The notes beneath the pieces are model-generated. The model saw nothing but the letters and a program-made list of their open reading frames with translations. It was not told where the DNA came from and did no database searches. A stretch of DNA of 64,000 bases from Rhizobacter terrae. GTDB lineage: Bacteria > Pseudomonadota > Gammaproteobacteria > Burkholderiales > Burkholderiaceae_C. Positions 37,193 through 45,836 of this stretch are shown one piece after another; within the stretch, counting starts at the first letter, position 1; each line of letters begins with the position of its first letter. Both the position numbers and the translations under genes were made by a program. Location of the stretch: the NCBI RefSeq assembly GCF_003852895.1, contig NZ_QUSW01000009.1, positions 241,217 to 305,216 of the forward strand, given 5' to 3'.

Positions 37193-37208
37193 AGCAAACG
37201 CCGTGCCG
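37193..37208 (-). promoter_or_regulatory. Candidate sigma-54 (RpoN) promoter, reverse strand
   Basis: Read on the reverse strand: CGGCACGGCGTTTGCT. It matches TGGCACG-N4-TTGCW at all defined positions but the first T, with the required 10 bases between the GG and the GC. The predicted start of transcription (~37182) is about 20 bases before the 65-residue gene. Confidence 0.6.
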
Positions 37209-37312
37209 CGAGCGGCCTGCGTTTCACATCGCGCAGCCGTCACGCCGAGGTCATGCAAAACGAAGACATTCGGCCCACCTTTCTTTCAACTTCAAACACT
37301 CAGAGGAGTCTC

Positions 37313-37852
37313 ATGTTCAAACCTGCACTGGCGGCCCTGGCCGCACTGCTGGCCTGCGCCGCGCATGCCACGCCCATCGTGGCCGACGGCAGCTGGAACA
37401 CCTTCGACGTGGATCCGTTCTCCGCCACCTCCGGCGGCCTGGAGTGGATCGCGCTCGACGGCTCGGCCATCAGCTTCGACATCACGCTGGCCGGCCCTGC
37501 ACAGTTCAAGGTCATCGACGGCGGCTTCGCAGGAGATCGTTTCGAAGTGTTCGACAACGGCGTGTCGCTGGGCCTCACCACGCTGGGCGGCAGCACTTAC
37601 CCCGTGAGCACCGGCCTGGACTTCGACGCCGCCTGGGCGAACGCTTCCTACAGCCGCGGCGTGTTCTCGCTGGGTGCGGGCGCGCACAGCATCACCGGCG
37701 TGCTCGTAGACTCCGCGCTGGATGCCGCCGGCGCACGCCTAGACGCGACGGTCGGTGCCGTGTCCATCACACCCGTTCCCGAACCCACCACCCTCGCGCT
37801 GATGCTCGCGGGGCTCACCGGCCTCGCATTCGTCGCGCGCCGCCGCGCATGA
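37313..37852 (+). CDS. PEP-CTERM sorted exported protein
   Basis: A 179-residue exported protein from the ATG at 37313 (ribosome site AGAGGAG). The signal peptide is cut after AAHAT, then comes a beta-rich domain (FDVDPFSATSGGLEW, GDRFEVFDNGVSLG). The C-terminus is the PEP-CTERM tail: PVPEPTTLALMLAG, a short hydrophobic run, then an Arg-rich end. Such proteins are processed by exosortase and linked to extracellular polysaccharide in Burkholderiales. The stop overlaps the 5'-nucleotidase start by 4 bases. Confidence 0.9.
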   Translation: MFKPALAALAALLACAAHATPIVADGSWNTFDVDPFSATSGGLEWIALDGSAISFDITLAGPAQFKVIDGGFAGDRFEVFDNGVSLGLTTLGGSTYPVSTGLDFDAAWANASYSRGVFSLGAGAHSITGVLVDSALDAAGARLDATVGAVSITPVPEPTTLALMLAGLTGLAFVARRRA

Positions 37853-39678
37853 ACCACAGAACCATCGCTGAAAAAATCATCATGGCAATCAAGCACCTCA
37901 TGAGCGGCGCGGCGCTCGCGCTGATGGCGGCCTGCGCCCATTCGGGCACGGTCAACGTCAAGATCATCGGCCTCAACGACTTCCACGGGAACCTGCAGTC
38001 GCCCGGCAACTTCAAGGGCAGCGCGGCCTCGGCCAACGTGCCTGCGGGCGGCGCGGACGTGCTGGCCGCCTACGTGGCCCAGCTCAAGGCCCAGAACCCC
38101 AACAACGCGGTGGTGGCCGCCGGCGACCTGATCGGCGCCAGCCCGCTCATCTCCGCGCTCTTCCACGACGAGCCCACCATCGAGGCGATGAACCGCATCG
38201 GCCTCGAATTCAACGCCGTGGGCAACCACGAGTTCGACGAAGGCAAGACCGAGCTCAAGCGCATGCAAGGCGGCGGCTGCCATCCAACCGACCCCAACAG
38301 CTGCAAGGGCGCAAGCGTGGGCACGCCGGTGCCCTTCGAAGGCGCGAAGTTCAAGTACCTGGCCGCCAACGTGTTCGACACGGCCACCGGCGCCACGGTG
38401 TTCCCGCCCTACGGCATCAAGACCTTCAGCGGCGTGCGCGTGGCCTTCATCGGCATGACGCTCAAGGCGACGCCCACCATCGTCACGCCTTCGGGCGTGG
38501 CCGGCCTGCGCTTCGACGACGAAGCCGCCACGGTGAACGCGCTGGTGCCCAAGCTGCGCGCCCGCGGCGTCGAGGCCATCGTGGTGCTGGTGCACCAGGG
38601 CGGATTCCAGACCCTGCCGCCCAGCCCGGTGGACATCAACGGCTGCGCGGGCGACCTCGCCGGTTCGGACATCGCTGCCATCGTGAGCCAGCTCGACAAC
38701 GCGGTGGACCTGGTGATCTCCGGCCACACCCATGCGGCCTACAACTGCAAGCTTCCCAACGCCACCGGCCGCAAGATCCCGGTGACCAGCGCCAATGCCT
38801 TCGGCCGCGTGCTCAGCGACATCGACATGACGCTGGACACCACCACCGGTGACGTCGTGAGCGTGTCCGCGACCAACCGCGTGGTGGACCGCAGCGCCGC
38901 CGGCGTGGCCCCGGTGCCCGCCATCAAGACGCTGGTGGACAACTACAGCGCCCTGGTCTCGCCCATCGCCAACCAGGTCATCGGCTCGATCGCCTCCGAT
39001 GCGCTCAACACGAGAAACGCATCGTGCGCCATGCCCGGCGGCGAGCTGATTGCGGACTCTCAGCTCAAGGCCACGCAGCCGGCCAGCTTCGGCGGTGCGC
39101 AGATCGCATTCATGAACGCGGGCGGCGTGCGCAACCCCGGCTTCGTGTACAGCCAGATCAGCGGCAGCGAAGGCCCCGGCGAGATCACCTACGGCGAAGC
39201 CTTCACGGTGCAGCCCTTCGGCAACAGCCTGGTCACGATGACGCTCACCGCGCAGCAGATCAAGGACGTGCTGGAGCAGCAGTTCGCCGGTTGCATGGGC
39301 CAGGCCGCCACGCGCGTGATGCTGCCTTCGGCCGGCTTCGCCTACACCTGGAACGGCGACGCTGCGCTGTGCAGCCGCATCGTCGACGTGAAGCTCACCA
39401 CCGGCAGCAGCATCGACCAGATCGTGACCGCAGGCGTGGTGAACAACCCGACCAAGACCTACCGCGTGACGGTCAACAACTTCCTGTCCACCGGCGGCGA
39501 TGGCTTCACCGTGCTGCTGGGCGGCAAGGACCTGCTGGGCGGCGCCCAGGACATCGACGCGCTGGTCGACTTCATGGCTGGCACCAAGAGCCCCAACCCG
39601 CCTTACGACCCGAACAGCCCGCTGCTGGGCAAGCCCCGCATCCAGCGCCTGGACGCGGGTGCCAGCTGCCCGCCGTGA
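37849..39678 (+). CDS. Exported 5'-nucleotidase/2',3'-cyclic phosphodiesterase (UshA-like)
   Basis: A 609-residue calcineurin-like metallophosphatase. Metal-site motifs: GLNDFHGNLQ, AAGDLIGASPLI, VGNHEFDEG, VLVHQGG and SGHTHAAYNC. The C-terminal 5'-nucleotidase domain has NAGGVRNPG, EAFTVQPFGNSLVTM and FLSTGGDGF. It is secreted by a signal or lipoprotein-like leader (LMAACAHSG). The ATG at 37849 overlaps the PEP-CTERM stop; an alternative start is 37882. It releases phosphate from nucleotides outside the cytoplasm. Confidence 0.92.
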   Translation: MNHRTIAEKIIMAIKHLMSGAALALMAACAHSGTVNVKIIGLNDFHGNLQSPGNFKGSAASANVPAGGADVLAAYVAQLKAQNPNNAVVAAGDLIGASPLISALFHDEPTIEAMNRIGLEFNAVGNHEFDEGKTELKRMQGGGCHPTDPNSCKGASVGTPVPFEGAKFKYLAANVFDTATGATVFPPYGIKTFSGVRVAFIGMTLKATPTIVTPSGVAGLRFDDEAATVNALVPKLRARGVEAIVVLVHQGGFQTLPPSPVDINGCAGDLAGSDIAAIVSQLDNAVDLVISGHTHAAYNCKLPNATGRKIPVTSANAFGRVLSDIDMTLDTTTGDVVSVSATNRVVDRSAAGVAPVPAIKTLVDNYSALVSPIANQVIGSIASDALNTRNASCAMPGGELIADSQLKATQPASFGGAQIAFMNAGGVRNPGFVYSQISGSEGPGEITYGEAFTVQPFGNSLVTMTLTAQQIKDVLEQQFAGCMGQAATRVMLPSAGFAYTWNGDAALCSRIVDVKLTTGSSIDQIVTAGVVNNPTKTYRVTVNNFLSTGGDGFTVLLGGKDLLGGAQDIDALVDFMAGTKSPNPPYDPNSPLLGKPRIQRLDAGASCPP

Positions 39679-39696
39679 TGGCGTGAGAAGGAAGGA

Positions 39697-40371
39697 TCAG
39701 CCGCAGGGCTGGTCCTGGATGACGTTGGGAAGCAGCGTCTCATAAAGCTCCTCGGCGCCCATGCCCGGCTTGACCGGCATGGGCGTTTTCATGGGAGCGA
39801 GCACGCGCAAGGCCTGCGGGTCGTCGCCCTCGGCGATGAGGCGGCCCGCGGTGTCGAAGACGAGCATGGCCGATGTGCCCACCACCGACGAGGCGGAGAA
39901 GCGTGCATGGTCCCCGTCGGTACCACTGGTGAGCAGCCCTGGCACGAGGCGCGGCCTGCCGGCGGCGGGCACCAGGGCGAAAGCCTGGCGGCCGGGAATG
40001 AAGCGGCCGGTCTCGATGCCCGCGGCGCGCAGCGTCGCCGTGCATCCCTTGCGGTCCTTGACCAGGCGGGTCAGCGCGGTGCGCAAGTGTTCATCCCGCG
40101 GCCGTTCCTTCAAGGCCTGCAACAGGCGCGACATGGCCGAGTCGGCCTGCCCCATACGGTCTTCGATCATCACCAGCCAAGCCAGTGCTTCCATCGAATC
40201 CGGGTGCTCGCCCGACGTGAGGTGTGCATAGGACAGGGCAGCGCGGACCTCCCCGGCCTGCCAGTGCCGCTGGACCTGGGCCAGGTCCTGGACGAGGTCG
40301 TCGTCGGCATGCGCCAGGGTGCACGCCAATGCCAAGGCCCACGCGGGCCAGGAAATCGTTCTGTAAGCCAT
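39697..40371 (-). CDS. Exported protein with TPR-like helices, unknown function
   Basis: A 224-residue protein from the ATG at 40371 with a signal peptide (AWALALACTLAHADD). The N-terminal half has paired helices with tetratricopeptide-like spacing (QRHWQAGEVRAALSYAHL, DRMGQADSAMSRLLQALKE, DEHLRTALTRLVKDRKG). The C-terminal half is mixed and ends in QDQPCG. No family is recognised for that part. It converges on the 5'-nucleotidase gene and is divergent from the large hybrid kinase. Confidence 0.7.
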   Translation of the reverse strand: MAYRTISWPAWALALACTLAHADDDLVQDLAQVQRHWQAGEVRAALSYAHLTSGEHPDSMEALAWLVMIEDRMGQADSAMSRLLQALKERPRDEHLRTALTRLVKDRKGCTATLRAAGIETGRFIPGRQAFALVPAAGRPRLVPGLLTSGTDGDHARFSASSVVGTSAMLVFDTAGRLIAEGDDPQALRVLAPMKTPMPVKPGMGAEELYETLLPNVIQDQPCG

Positions 40372-40490
40372 GCATGGAGTGTCACCCGTTCGCATGACAC
40401 CCACCCGCCTTCCGGCAGGCACGCTGCTTGCCAAAAGACCCCAGGCATCGGCGCCTCGCACCGGACAACAACACCAGGCGGAGGACAGGC

Positions 40491-43400
40491 ATGGACGCGC
40501 CCAACGGACTCGACGCGGAAACGACGTTTCTCGCCGGCGGCGGAGAACTCGGCTCGCTCATGCGCGCGCACGACTGGTCGTCCACGCCGCTGGGGCCACC
40601 CAAGGACTGGCCGCGCAGCCTGAAGACCGTGGTGCGCATCATGCTGACCTCCAGCCAGCCGATCTGGATCGGCTGGGGCGAGCAGTTGCTCTACCTGTAC
40701 AACGATCCATACAAGTCGATCATCGGCGGCAAGCACCCGCATGCCCTCGGGCAGCCGACCTCCGTGGTGTGGCGCGAGATCTGGACCGAGATCCAGCCGC
40801 TGCTGGACTCGGCCATGAACGGCGACGGCACCTTCGCGGAAAGCCAGCTGCTGATCATGGAGCGCAACGGCTACCGCGAAGAGACTTACTACACCTTCTC
40901 ATACAGCCCCATCCCCGGCGACGACGGCCGGCCCGCGGGCATCATCTGCGCCAACTCCGACGAGACGCGCCGCGTCATCAGCGAGCGGCAGATGGGCCTG
41001 CTGCGCGACCTCGCCGCGGGCTCGGCGGACGCCAAGACCGTGCCTGCCGCCGTCGAAAGCTGCATGGCGGCCGTGCGCACCAATGACAGGGACATCACCT
41101 TCGCGCTCGCCTGCCTGCGCACGCACGGGCAGGCAGGCTTGGCGCCCGTGCTCGACAGCGCAGACCAGGCCCACGTGCTCGCCGCCATCGACCCGTGCGG
41201 CGCACCCTGGCTCGCCGAGGACGTCATCCGCTCAGGCACGCCCCGCATCGTCGAGCTGCCGCCCTTGCCCGACGGCATGGCATGGCCTGGCGGCAGCTGG
41301 GACACCCCGGCACACCATGCGATGGTGCTGCCCATCGCCCCCTCCGGCGACGCCGGGCAGGAAGGCGTGCTGATCGTCGGGCTCAATCCCTTCCGCCTCG
41401 TCGACGCCGCCTACCAGGACTTCCTCGTGCTGGTGGCCAAGCAGGTCTCGTCCGCCATTGCCAACGCGCAGGCCTACGAGCGCGAGCGGCAACGCGCCGA
41501 GGAGCTGGCCGAGCTGGATCGCGCCAAGACCGAGTTCTTCTCCAACGTCAGCCACGAGTTCCGCACGCCGCTCACGCTGATGCTCGGTCCGCTGGCCGAT
41601 GCGCTCGGCATGCCGGAACTGCCAGCCGATCTGCGTTCGCGCCTGTCGATGGTGGAGCGCAACGCGCTGCGGCTGACCAAGCTGGTGAACACGCTGCTGG
41701 AGTTCTCGCGCATCGAGGCCGGCCGGCATGAGAGCGTGTTCCTGCGCACTGACCTCACCCAGGCCACGGCCGACCTCGCCAGCCTGTTCCGGTCTGCCAT
41801 CGAACGCGCCGGGTTGGAGTTCTTCGTCGATTGCCGGCCACTGCCCGCTCCCGTGCTCGTGGACCGCGACCAGTGGGAACGGGTGGTGCTCAACCTGCTG
41901 TCGAATGCGCTCAAGTTCACCTTGCACGGACGCATCACCGTTCGCCTGCTCGCAGAAGGCGACGACGCCGTGCTGCAGGTGGAGGACACCGGCGTGGGCG
42001 TGCCCAGGGACGAAGTGGGCCGCCTGTTCGAGCGCTTCCACCGCGTGCGCGGCACGCAGGGGCGCACGCACGAAGGCAGCGGCATCGGCCTGGCGCTCGT
42101 GAAGGAACTCGTGCGCCTTCATGGCGGCACCGTTGAAGCGCACAGCCGGCTGGGTGAAGGCAGCACCTTCACCGTGCGCCTGCCGCTGGACAGCCACCGC
42201 CATGACGCGCCGGCCGCACCGGCGCCCGCGCCTGCTGGCAAGCCGCAGGCCGCGGCCTATGTGCAGGAAGCCCTGCGCTGGCTGCCCGGTGACGGCGACA
42301 CGTCGGCACAGCACGGCGAGGTCGGCGCCGACACCGTGCTGCTGGGCGACCGCTACCGCTCCACCTGGGGCTCGCGGGTGCTGGTCGCGGACGACAACGC
42401 CGACATGCGGCAGTACCTCGAACGGCTGCTCTCGCCATACTTCCAGGTAGAGACCGCCGCCGACGGCCGCGAGGCACTCGACGCGGTGCGCCGCCGACGG
42501 CCCGCGCTGCTGCTGTCGGACGTGATGATGCCCAGGCTGGATGGCTTCGGCCTGTTGAACGCCTTGCGCAGCGACACGCAGCTGCGCTCCCTGCCGGTGA
42601 TCCTGCTGTCCGCGCGCGCCGGCGAAGAGGCGCGCGTCGAAGGCCTGCGCGCAGGCGCCGACGACTACCTCGTCAAGCCCTTCTCCTCGCGCGAGCTGCT
42701 GGTGCGCGTGGCCGCGGCCATCGAGCTGGACCGTGCCCGCCGCATCGGCGAGGAACAGCTCAAGCTCTTCCTCGCCGGCGCCAGCATGTTCACCTGGGAC
42801 ATCGACCTCGCCACCGAGCGGGCCACGCTGTCCGACAACGCGCCGGCCGTGCTGGGAGCGCGGCCGCAGGACCTGGCGCAGGGCATGTCTGCCATCCATC
42901 CCAAGGATGCGACGCGGCACCGCCAATTGCTGGACGAGACCATCCGCAACAAGGGCCAGTTCGCCGATGAAGTGCGCTTCGTGCGCGCCGACAACGGCGA
43001 GGTGCGCTGGATGGAAATCCGCGGGCGCGTGCTGTGTGACGAGGCCGGCACGCCCATCCGGCTCACCGGCCTGTCGTTCGACGTGACCGAGCGCAAGGGC
43101 ATGGAGCAGGCGCTGCGCGACCTGGACCGCCGCAAGGACGAATTCCTCGCCATGCTCGCGCACGAACTGCGCAACCCGATGGCGCCCATCCGCAATGCGG
43201 TGGAGCTGATGCAGCGCCTGAACCCGCCGGACGATCGGGTGCGCCGTGCCATCGGCATCGTCGACCGCCAGGTGCACCAGTTGAACCGCATGGTGGACGA
43301 CCTGCTGGATGTCTCGCGCATCACGCGCGGGCGCATCCAGCTCGAACGCGAGCCGGTGGACCTGGAGGCCGTGGTGTCCGCCGCGGTCGAGGCGATGGAG

Positions 43401-44267
43401 CCCGTCATCCGAGAGCGTGGCCACCGCCTGACCGTGCGCGCGGGCATGCCCATGCATGTCATCGGCGACGCCGCGCGGCTGCAGCAGTGCCTGGTGAACC
43501 TGCTGACCAACGCCGCCAAGTACACGGATGCGGGCGGGCAGATCGACATCGAGATGCTGCGCGACGGCGACCAGGGACTCATCCGCGTGAGCGACACCGG
43601 CGCGGGCATCCCGTCGGACCTGCTGCCACACGTCTTCGACCTGTTCGTGCAGAGCGACCGCACGCTGGACCGCGCGCAAGGCGGGCTGGGCATCGGGCTG
43701 TCGGTGGTCCGCAGCTTGGTGGAAATGCACGGCGGACAGGTGTCGGCGAGCAGCCCGGGGACGGGCATGGGGTCGGTCTTCGAGGTGATGCTGCCCTTGA
43801 GCGACGCCCTCGAGTCCGACCGCATGCAAGAGCCCTCGGCATGGGCGTCGCCGCGCAAGGTGCTCATCGTGGACGACAACCGCGACGCGGCCGAATCCCT
43901 GGGGCTGGTGCTGGAGGCGGAGGGCCACGAGGTGCGCACCGCCGCCAACGGCGAGCAGGCCTTGCGCATCGCGCTGGAGTGGATGCCGGACCTCGTGCTG
44001 CTGGACATCGGCCTGCCCGGCATGGACGGCTACGAGGTGGCCCGCCGGCTGCGCGCGATGGACGAGCTGCGCGGCTGCCGCATCGTGGCGCTCACCGGCT
44101 ATGGGCAGCCGTCGGACCGGCACCGCGCCGAGGCTGCCGGCTTCGACGATCATCTCGTCAAGCCGGCGCCGATGGACGCGATCTCGCGGATGCTGGGCCG
44201 GACCTTCTCGCAAGGCGTGGCCGAACCGTTGGCTTCCCCCGCCAGGATGGGCGTCACGCCGCTCTGA
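40491..44267 (+). CDS. Hybrid histidine kinase with two complete kinase cores and two receivers
   Basis: A 1258-residue soluble protein from the ATG at 40491 (site GGAGGACAGGC). Order: PAS/GAF-like sensor region (~1-330), HisKA-1 with His ~355 (VSHEFRTPLT), HATPase-1 (NLLSNALKF, DTGVGVP, GSGIGLALV), receiver-1 from ~628 (VLVADDNADM, LLLSDVMMP, LVKPFS), PAS (~760-870), HisKA-2 with His ~890 (LAHELRNPM), HATPase-2 (NLLTNAAKYT, DTGAGIP, GLGIGLSV) and receiver-2 from ~1122 (VLIVDDNRDA, VLLDIGLPG, LVKPAP). Both cores keep their key residues. No output regulator is adjacent. A terminator follows. Confidence 0.92.
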   Translation: MDAPNGLDAETTFLAGGGELGSLMRAHDWSSTPLGPPKDWPRSLKTVVRIMLTSSQPIWIGWGEQLLYLYNDPYKSIIGGKHPHALGQPTSVVWREIWTEIQPLLDSAMNGDGTFAESQLLIMERNGYREETYYTFSYSPIPGDDGRPAGIICANSDETRRVISERQMGLLRDLAAGSADAKTVPAAVESCMAAVRTNDRDITFALACLRTHGQAGLAPVLDSADQAHVLAAIDPCGAPWLAEDVIRSGTPRIVELPPLPDGMAWPGGSWDTPAHHAMVLPIAPSGDAGQEGVLIVGLNPFRLVDAAYQDFLVLVAKQVSSAIANAQAYERERQRAEELAELDRAKTEFFSNVSHEFRTPLTLMLGPLADALGMPELPADLRSRLSMVERNALRLTKLVNTLLEFSRIEAGRHESVFLRTDLTQATADLASLFRSAIERAGLEFFVDCRPLPAPVLVDRDQWERVVLNLLSNALKFTLHGRITVRLLAEGDDAVLQVEDTGVGVPRDEVGRLFERFHRVRGTQGRTHEGSGIGLALVKELVRLHGGTVEAHSRLGEGSTFTVRLPLDSHRHDAPAAPAPAPAGKPQAAAYVQEALRWLPGDGDTSAQHGEVGADTVLLGDRYRSTWGSRVLVADDNADMRQYLERLLSPYFQVETAADGREALDAVRRRRPALLLSDVMMPRLDGFGLLNALRSDTQLRSLPVILLSARAGEEARVEGLRAGADDYLVKPFSSRELLVRVAAAIELDRARRIGEEQLKLFLAGASMFTWDIDLATERATLSDNAPAVLGARPQDLAQGMSAIHPKDATRHRQLLDETIRNKGQFADEVRFVRADNGEVRWMEIRGRVLCDEAGTPIRLTGLSFDVTERKGMEQALRDLDRRKDEFLAMLAHELRNPMAPIRNAVELMQRLNPPDDRVRRAIGIVDRQVHQLNRMVDDLLDVSRITRGRIQLEREPVDLEAVVSAAVEAMEPVIRERGHRLTVRAGMPMHVIGDAARLQQCLVNLLTNAAKYTDAGGQIDIEMLRDGDQGLIRVSDTGAGIPSDLLPHVFDLFVQSDRTLDRAQGGLGIGLSVVRSLVEMHGGQVSASSPGTGMGSVFEVMLPLSDALESDRMQEPSAWASPRKVLIVDDNRDAAESLGLVLEAEGHEVRTAANGEQALRIALEWMPDLVLLDIGLPGMDGYEVARRLRAMDELRGCRIVALTGYGQPSDRHRAEAAGFDDHLVKPAPMDAISRMLGRTFSQGVAEPLASPARMGVTPL

Positions 44268-44279
44268 CCGGGCTGTTGG

Positions 44280-44304
44280 AAACGATGGAATGACATCGTT
44301 TTTT
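44280..44304 (+). terminator. Intrinsic terminator after the hybrid kinase gene
   Basis: AAACGATG, loop GAATGA, CATCGTTT, followed by more T (TTTTTT in all). Starts 13 bases after the stop codon. Confidence 0.9.
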
Positions 44305-44411
44305 GGCAGCATTCTTCGTGGCGCAGGCCGCGCGTGCCTTGCATCATTCATGCGGCCGTTTCCATGACGGAAGCTTCTGACAGGCCGTCTTGCGGGCCAC
44401 CAAGATTTTCA

Positions 44412-44430
44412 CGGTACCTCTGTGGTACCG
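44412..44430. promoter_or_regulatory. Perfect inverted repeat in gene-free stretch
   Basis: CGGTACC, loop TCTGT, GGTACCG. It lies in the 255-base stretch (44305-44559) between the kinase terminator and the 54-residue gene, which otherwise shows no coding frame I would defend. It could be an operator or a hairpin in a leader RNA. Confidence 0.35.
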
Positions 44431-44559
44431 GAAATTGCGCGCCACACGCAGATGATCGACATCCATGTGGCACAGGTGCGGCCCTTCTGCCGCATTCATC
44501 AATCAGCCAGGTTCCGAGTCAATGCATCAGCATTGGGTCGGGGCATAAAAGGAAAAAGA

Positions 44560-44724
44560 ATGACCAAATGCAATAACGAAAACTGCCAGCGCCAATTGAA
44601 GAATGGTCAATGCCCTAACGGGTGTGACCAGATCACTGCCCGGCCAATTGGGACGCAATACCGCCCCAATCAGTTCAGGGCGTATGGGTCTGGTTCCAAC
44701 TCCACCCCAAAAAACCGGAAGTAA
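44560..44724 (+). CDS. Small four-cysteine protein, 54 residues, in a compositionally atypical patch
   Basis: From the ATG at 44560, preceded by AAAAGGAAAAAG. The protein starts MTKCNNENCQRQLKNGQCPN and has Cys spaced C-x4-C-x8-C-x3-C, a pattern that could hold one zinc ion or two disulfides. There is no signal peptide, and a Gly/Ser/Asn/Arg-rich tail follows. Only about 55-60% of its codons end in G or C by count, far below its neighbours, so the gene is atypical or recently acquired. A strong inverted repeat follows at 44733. No family is recognised. Confidence 0.62.
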   Translation: MTKCNNENCQRQLKNGQCPNGCDQITARPIGTQYRPNQFRAYGSGSNSTPKNRK

Positions 44725-44732
44725 GTAGGAGC

Positions 44733-44760
44733 GGTTTACCCCATTCTTCAGGGGTAAACC
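44733..44760. terminator. Strong stem-loop between convergent genes
   Basis: GGTTTACCCC, 8-base loop, GGGGTAAACC: a perfect 10-bp stem, 8 bases after the 54-residue gene and 16 bases before the end of the opposite YihY gene. It has no T-run on either side. A terminator-type or RNA-stabilising hairpin is likely. Confidence 0.55.
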
Positions 44761-44776
44761 GTGACCGCGTTCTTCC

Positions 44777-45739
44777 TTAGCGGGTGTGTACCTCGCACGA
44801 CTGCCCGGGCGGTTGGTGCCGCAGCGACCCGAATGTGTGTGCGTAGACCCAGGTGAACTCCGCACCGAGCAGGAAGATCTGCGCCGAGTAGTACACCCAC
44901 AGCAGCAGCACCGCCAGCGAGGCGGCCGCGCCGAACACCGACGTGACGCCGCTCTTGCCGATGTACAGGCCGATGAGCAGCTTGCCCACGGTGAAGAGCA
45001 AGGCCGTCACCGCTGCGCCGATCCACACGTCATGCCACTGGATGTGCACGCGCGGCATGATCTTGTAGATGAGCGCGAAGGCCAGCGTGATGGTGGCAAA
45101 GCCCAGCAGGAAGTCGATGGCGTGGCCGAGAAGCTCCCATTCGGAGAACACCGGCCCCCACCAGCGCCCCAGGGCCGACAAGGCCGCGCTGGCCACCAGC
45201 GAGACCATCAGCAGGAAGCCGATGGCCATGATCATCCCGAACGACAGCAGCCGCGTGCGCAGCAGGTTCCACACGCCCGACTTGCGGCGGGCGGGTGCCC
45301 GCCAGATGCGGTCCAGTGCGTCCTGGAGTTCGTTGAACACGGTGGTGGCACCGACCAGCAGCAGGGCCAAGCCCGCCAGCGTGGCCACCACGCCCTGCCC
45401 CGGCCTGTGCGCGGCCTCCAGCAGGCCTTGCACGAAGCGCGCGCCTTCGTCGCCGATGAGCCCCTGCAGCTGCGCCATGATCTCGCCGCGCGCCGCATCG
45501 GGCCCGAACACGAAGCCGGCCACCGAGATCACGATGAGCAGCAGCGGCGCGATGGAAAAGAGCGTGTAGTAGGCCAGCGCCGCGCCCATGCTCGGCGCGT
45601 AGTCCTGCGACCAGGAGCGGGCGGCGTGCAGGAGCAGCGACCACCAGGCCTTCACGCCATGGGGCGACGCAGCGCTCGACGCGGGCAGGCTGTCGGGCGA
45701 GCGGCGTTGGAGATATTCAAACGGGAGCGGGCGGGCCAT
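44777..45739 (-). CDS. YihY/BrkB family membrane protein
   Basis: A 320-residue inner membrane protein from the ATG at 45739 (MARPLPFEYL); the frame stays open to 45814, but that part runs through a long palindrome and is probably not coding. Six predicted helices with family motifs YAPSMGAALAYYTLFSIAPL, TTVFNELQDALDRIW, PRVHIQWHDVWIGA and LLLWVYYSAQIFLLGAEF. Once annotated as ribonuclease BN, the family is now regarded as membrane proteins of unclear, possibly transport, function. A distant paralogue is at 54062. Confidence 0.9.
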   Translation of the reverse strand: MARPLPFEYLQRRSPDSLPASSAASPHGVKAWWSLLLHAARSWSQDYAPSMGAALAYYTLFSIAPLLLIVISVAGFVFGPDAARGEIMAQLQGLIGDEGARFVQGLLEAAHRPGQGVVATLAGLALLLVGATTVFNELQDALDRIWRAPARRKSGVWNLLRTRLLSFGMIMAIGFLLMVSLVASAALSALGRWWGPVFSEWELLGHAIDFLLGFATITLAFALIYKIMPRVHIQWHDVWIGAAVTALLFTVGKLLIGLYIGKSGVTSVFGAAASLAVLLLWVYYSAQIFLLGAEFTWVYAHTFGSLRHQPPGQSCEVHTR

Positions 45740-45782
45740 GCCGAGAACATGGCAATGCACGTGCCCGCTTGCAGTCACGACC

Positions 45783-45820
45783 TGCTGGATGTTCAGCACA
45801 TCACTGCTGCACATCCAGCA
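45783..45820. promoter_or_regulatory. 38-base nested palindrome, candidate enhancer site
   Basis: Outer arms TGCTGGATGT (45783-45792) and ACATCCAGCA (45811-45820); after one mismatch, inner arms CAGCA (45794-45798) and TGCTG (45805-45809) around a 6-base centre. It lies ~95 bases upstream of the predicted start site of the sigma-54-type promoter at 45870, the usual place for an enhancer-binding-protein site. It is also just upstream of the YihY start. Confidence 0.55.
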
Positions 45821-45836
45821 AATGCCCGTCTTTGAA

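Noticed and set aside
37196..37224. AAACGC/GCGTTT inverted repeat
   Set aside because: Arms are short and far apart; one arm is part of the sigma-54-type element, which explains the sequence better.
41232..44351. 1039-codon reverse open frame opposite the double-core kinase
   Set aside because: Antisense shadow; no recognisable motifs, and the forward frame has all kinase motifs.
44470..44486. TGGCACA followed by CGGC at sigma-54 spacing before the 54-residue gene
   Set aside because: The -12 element lacks TT and is too weak to support.
44422..44559. Upstream extension of the 54-residue Cys protein to a GTG at 44422
   Set aside because: No ribosome site there, it starts inside an inverted repeat, and the ATG at 44560 has a good site.
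45740..45814. Upstream extension of the YihY gene at 44777
   Set aside because: Would code through the long palindrome; the family-like sequence starts at the ATG at 45739.
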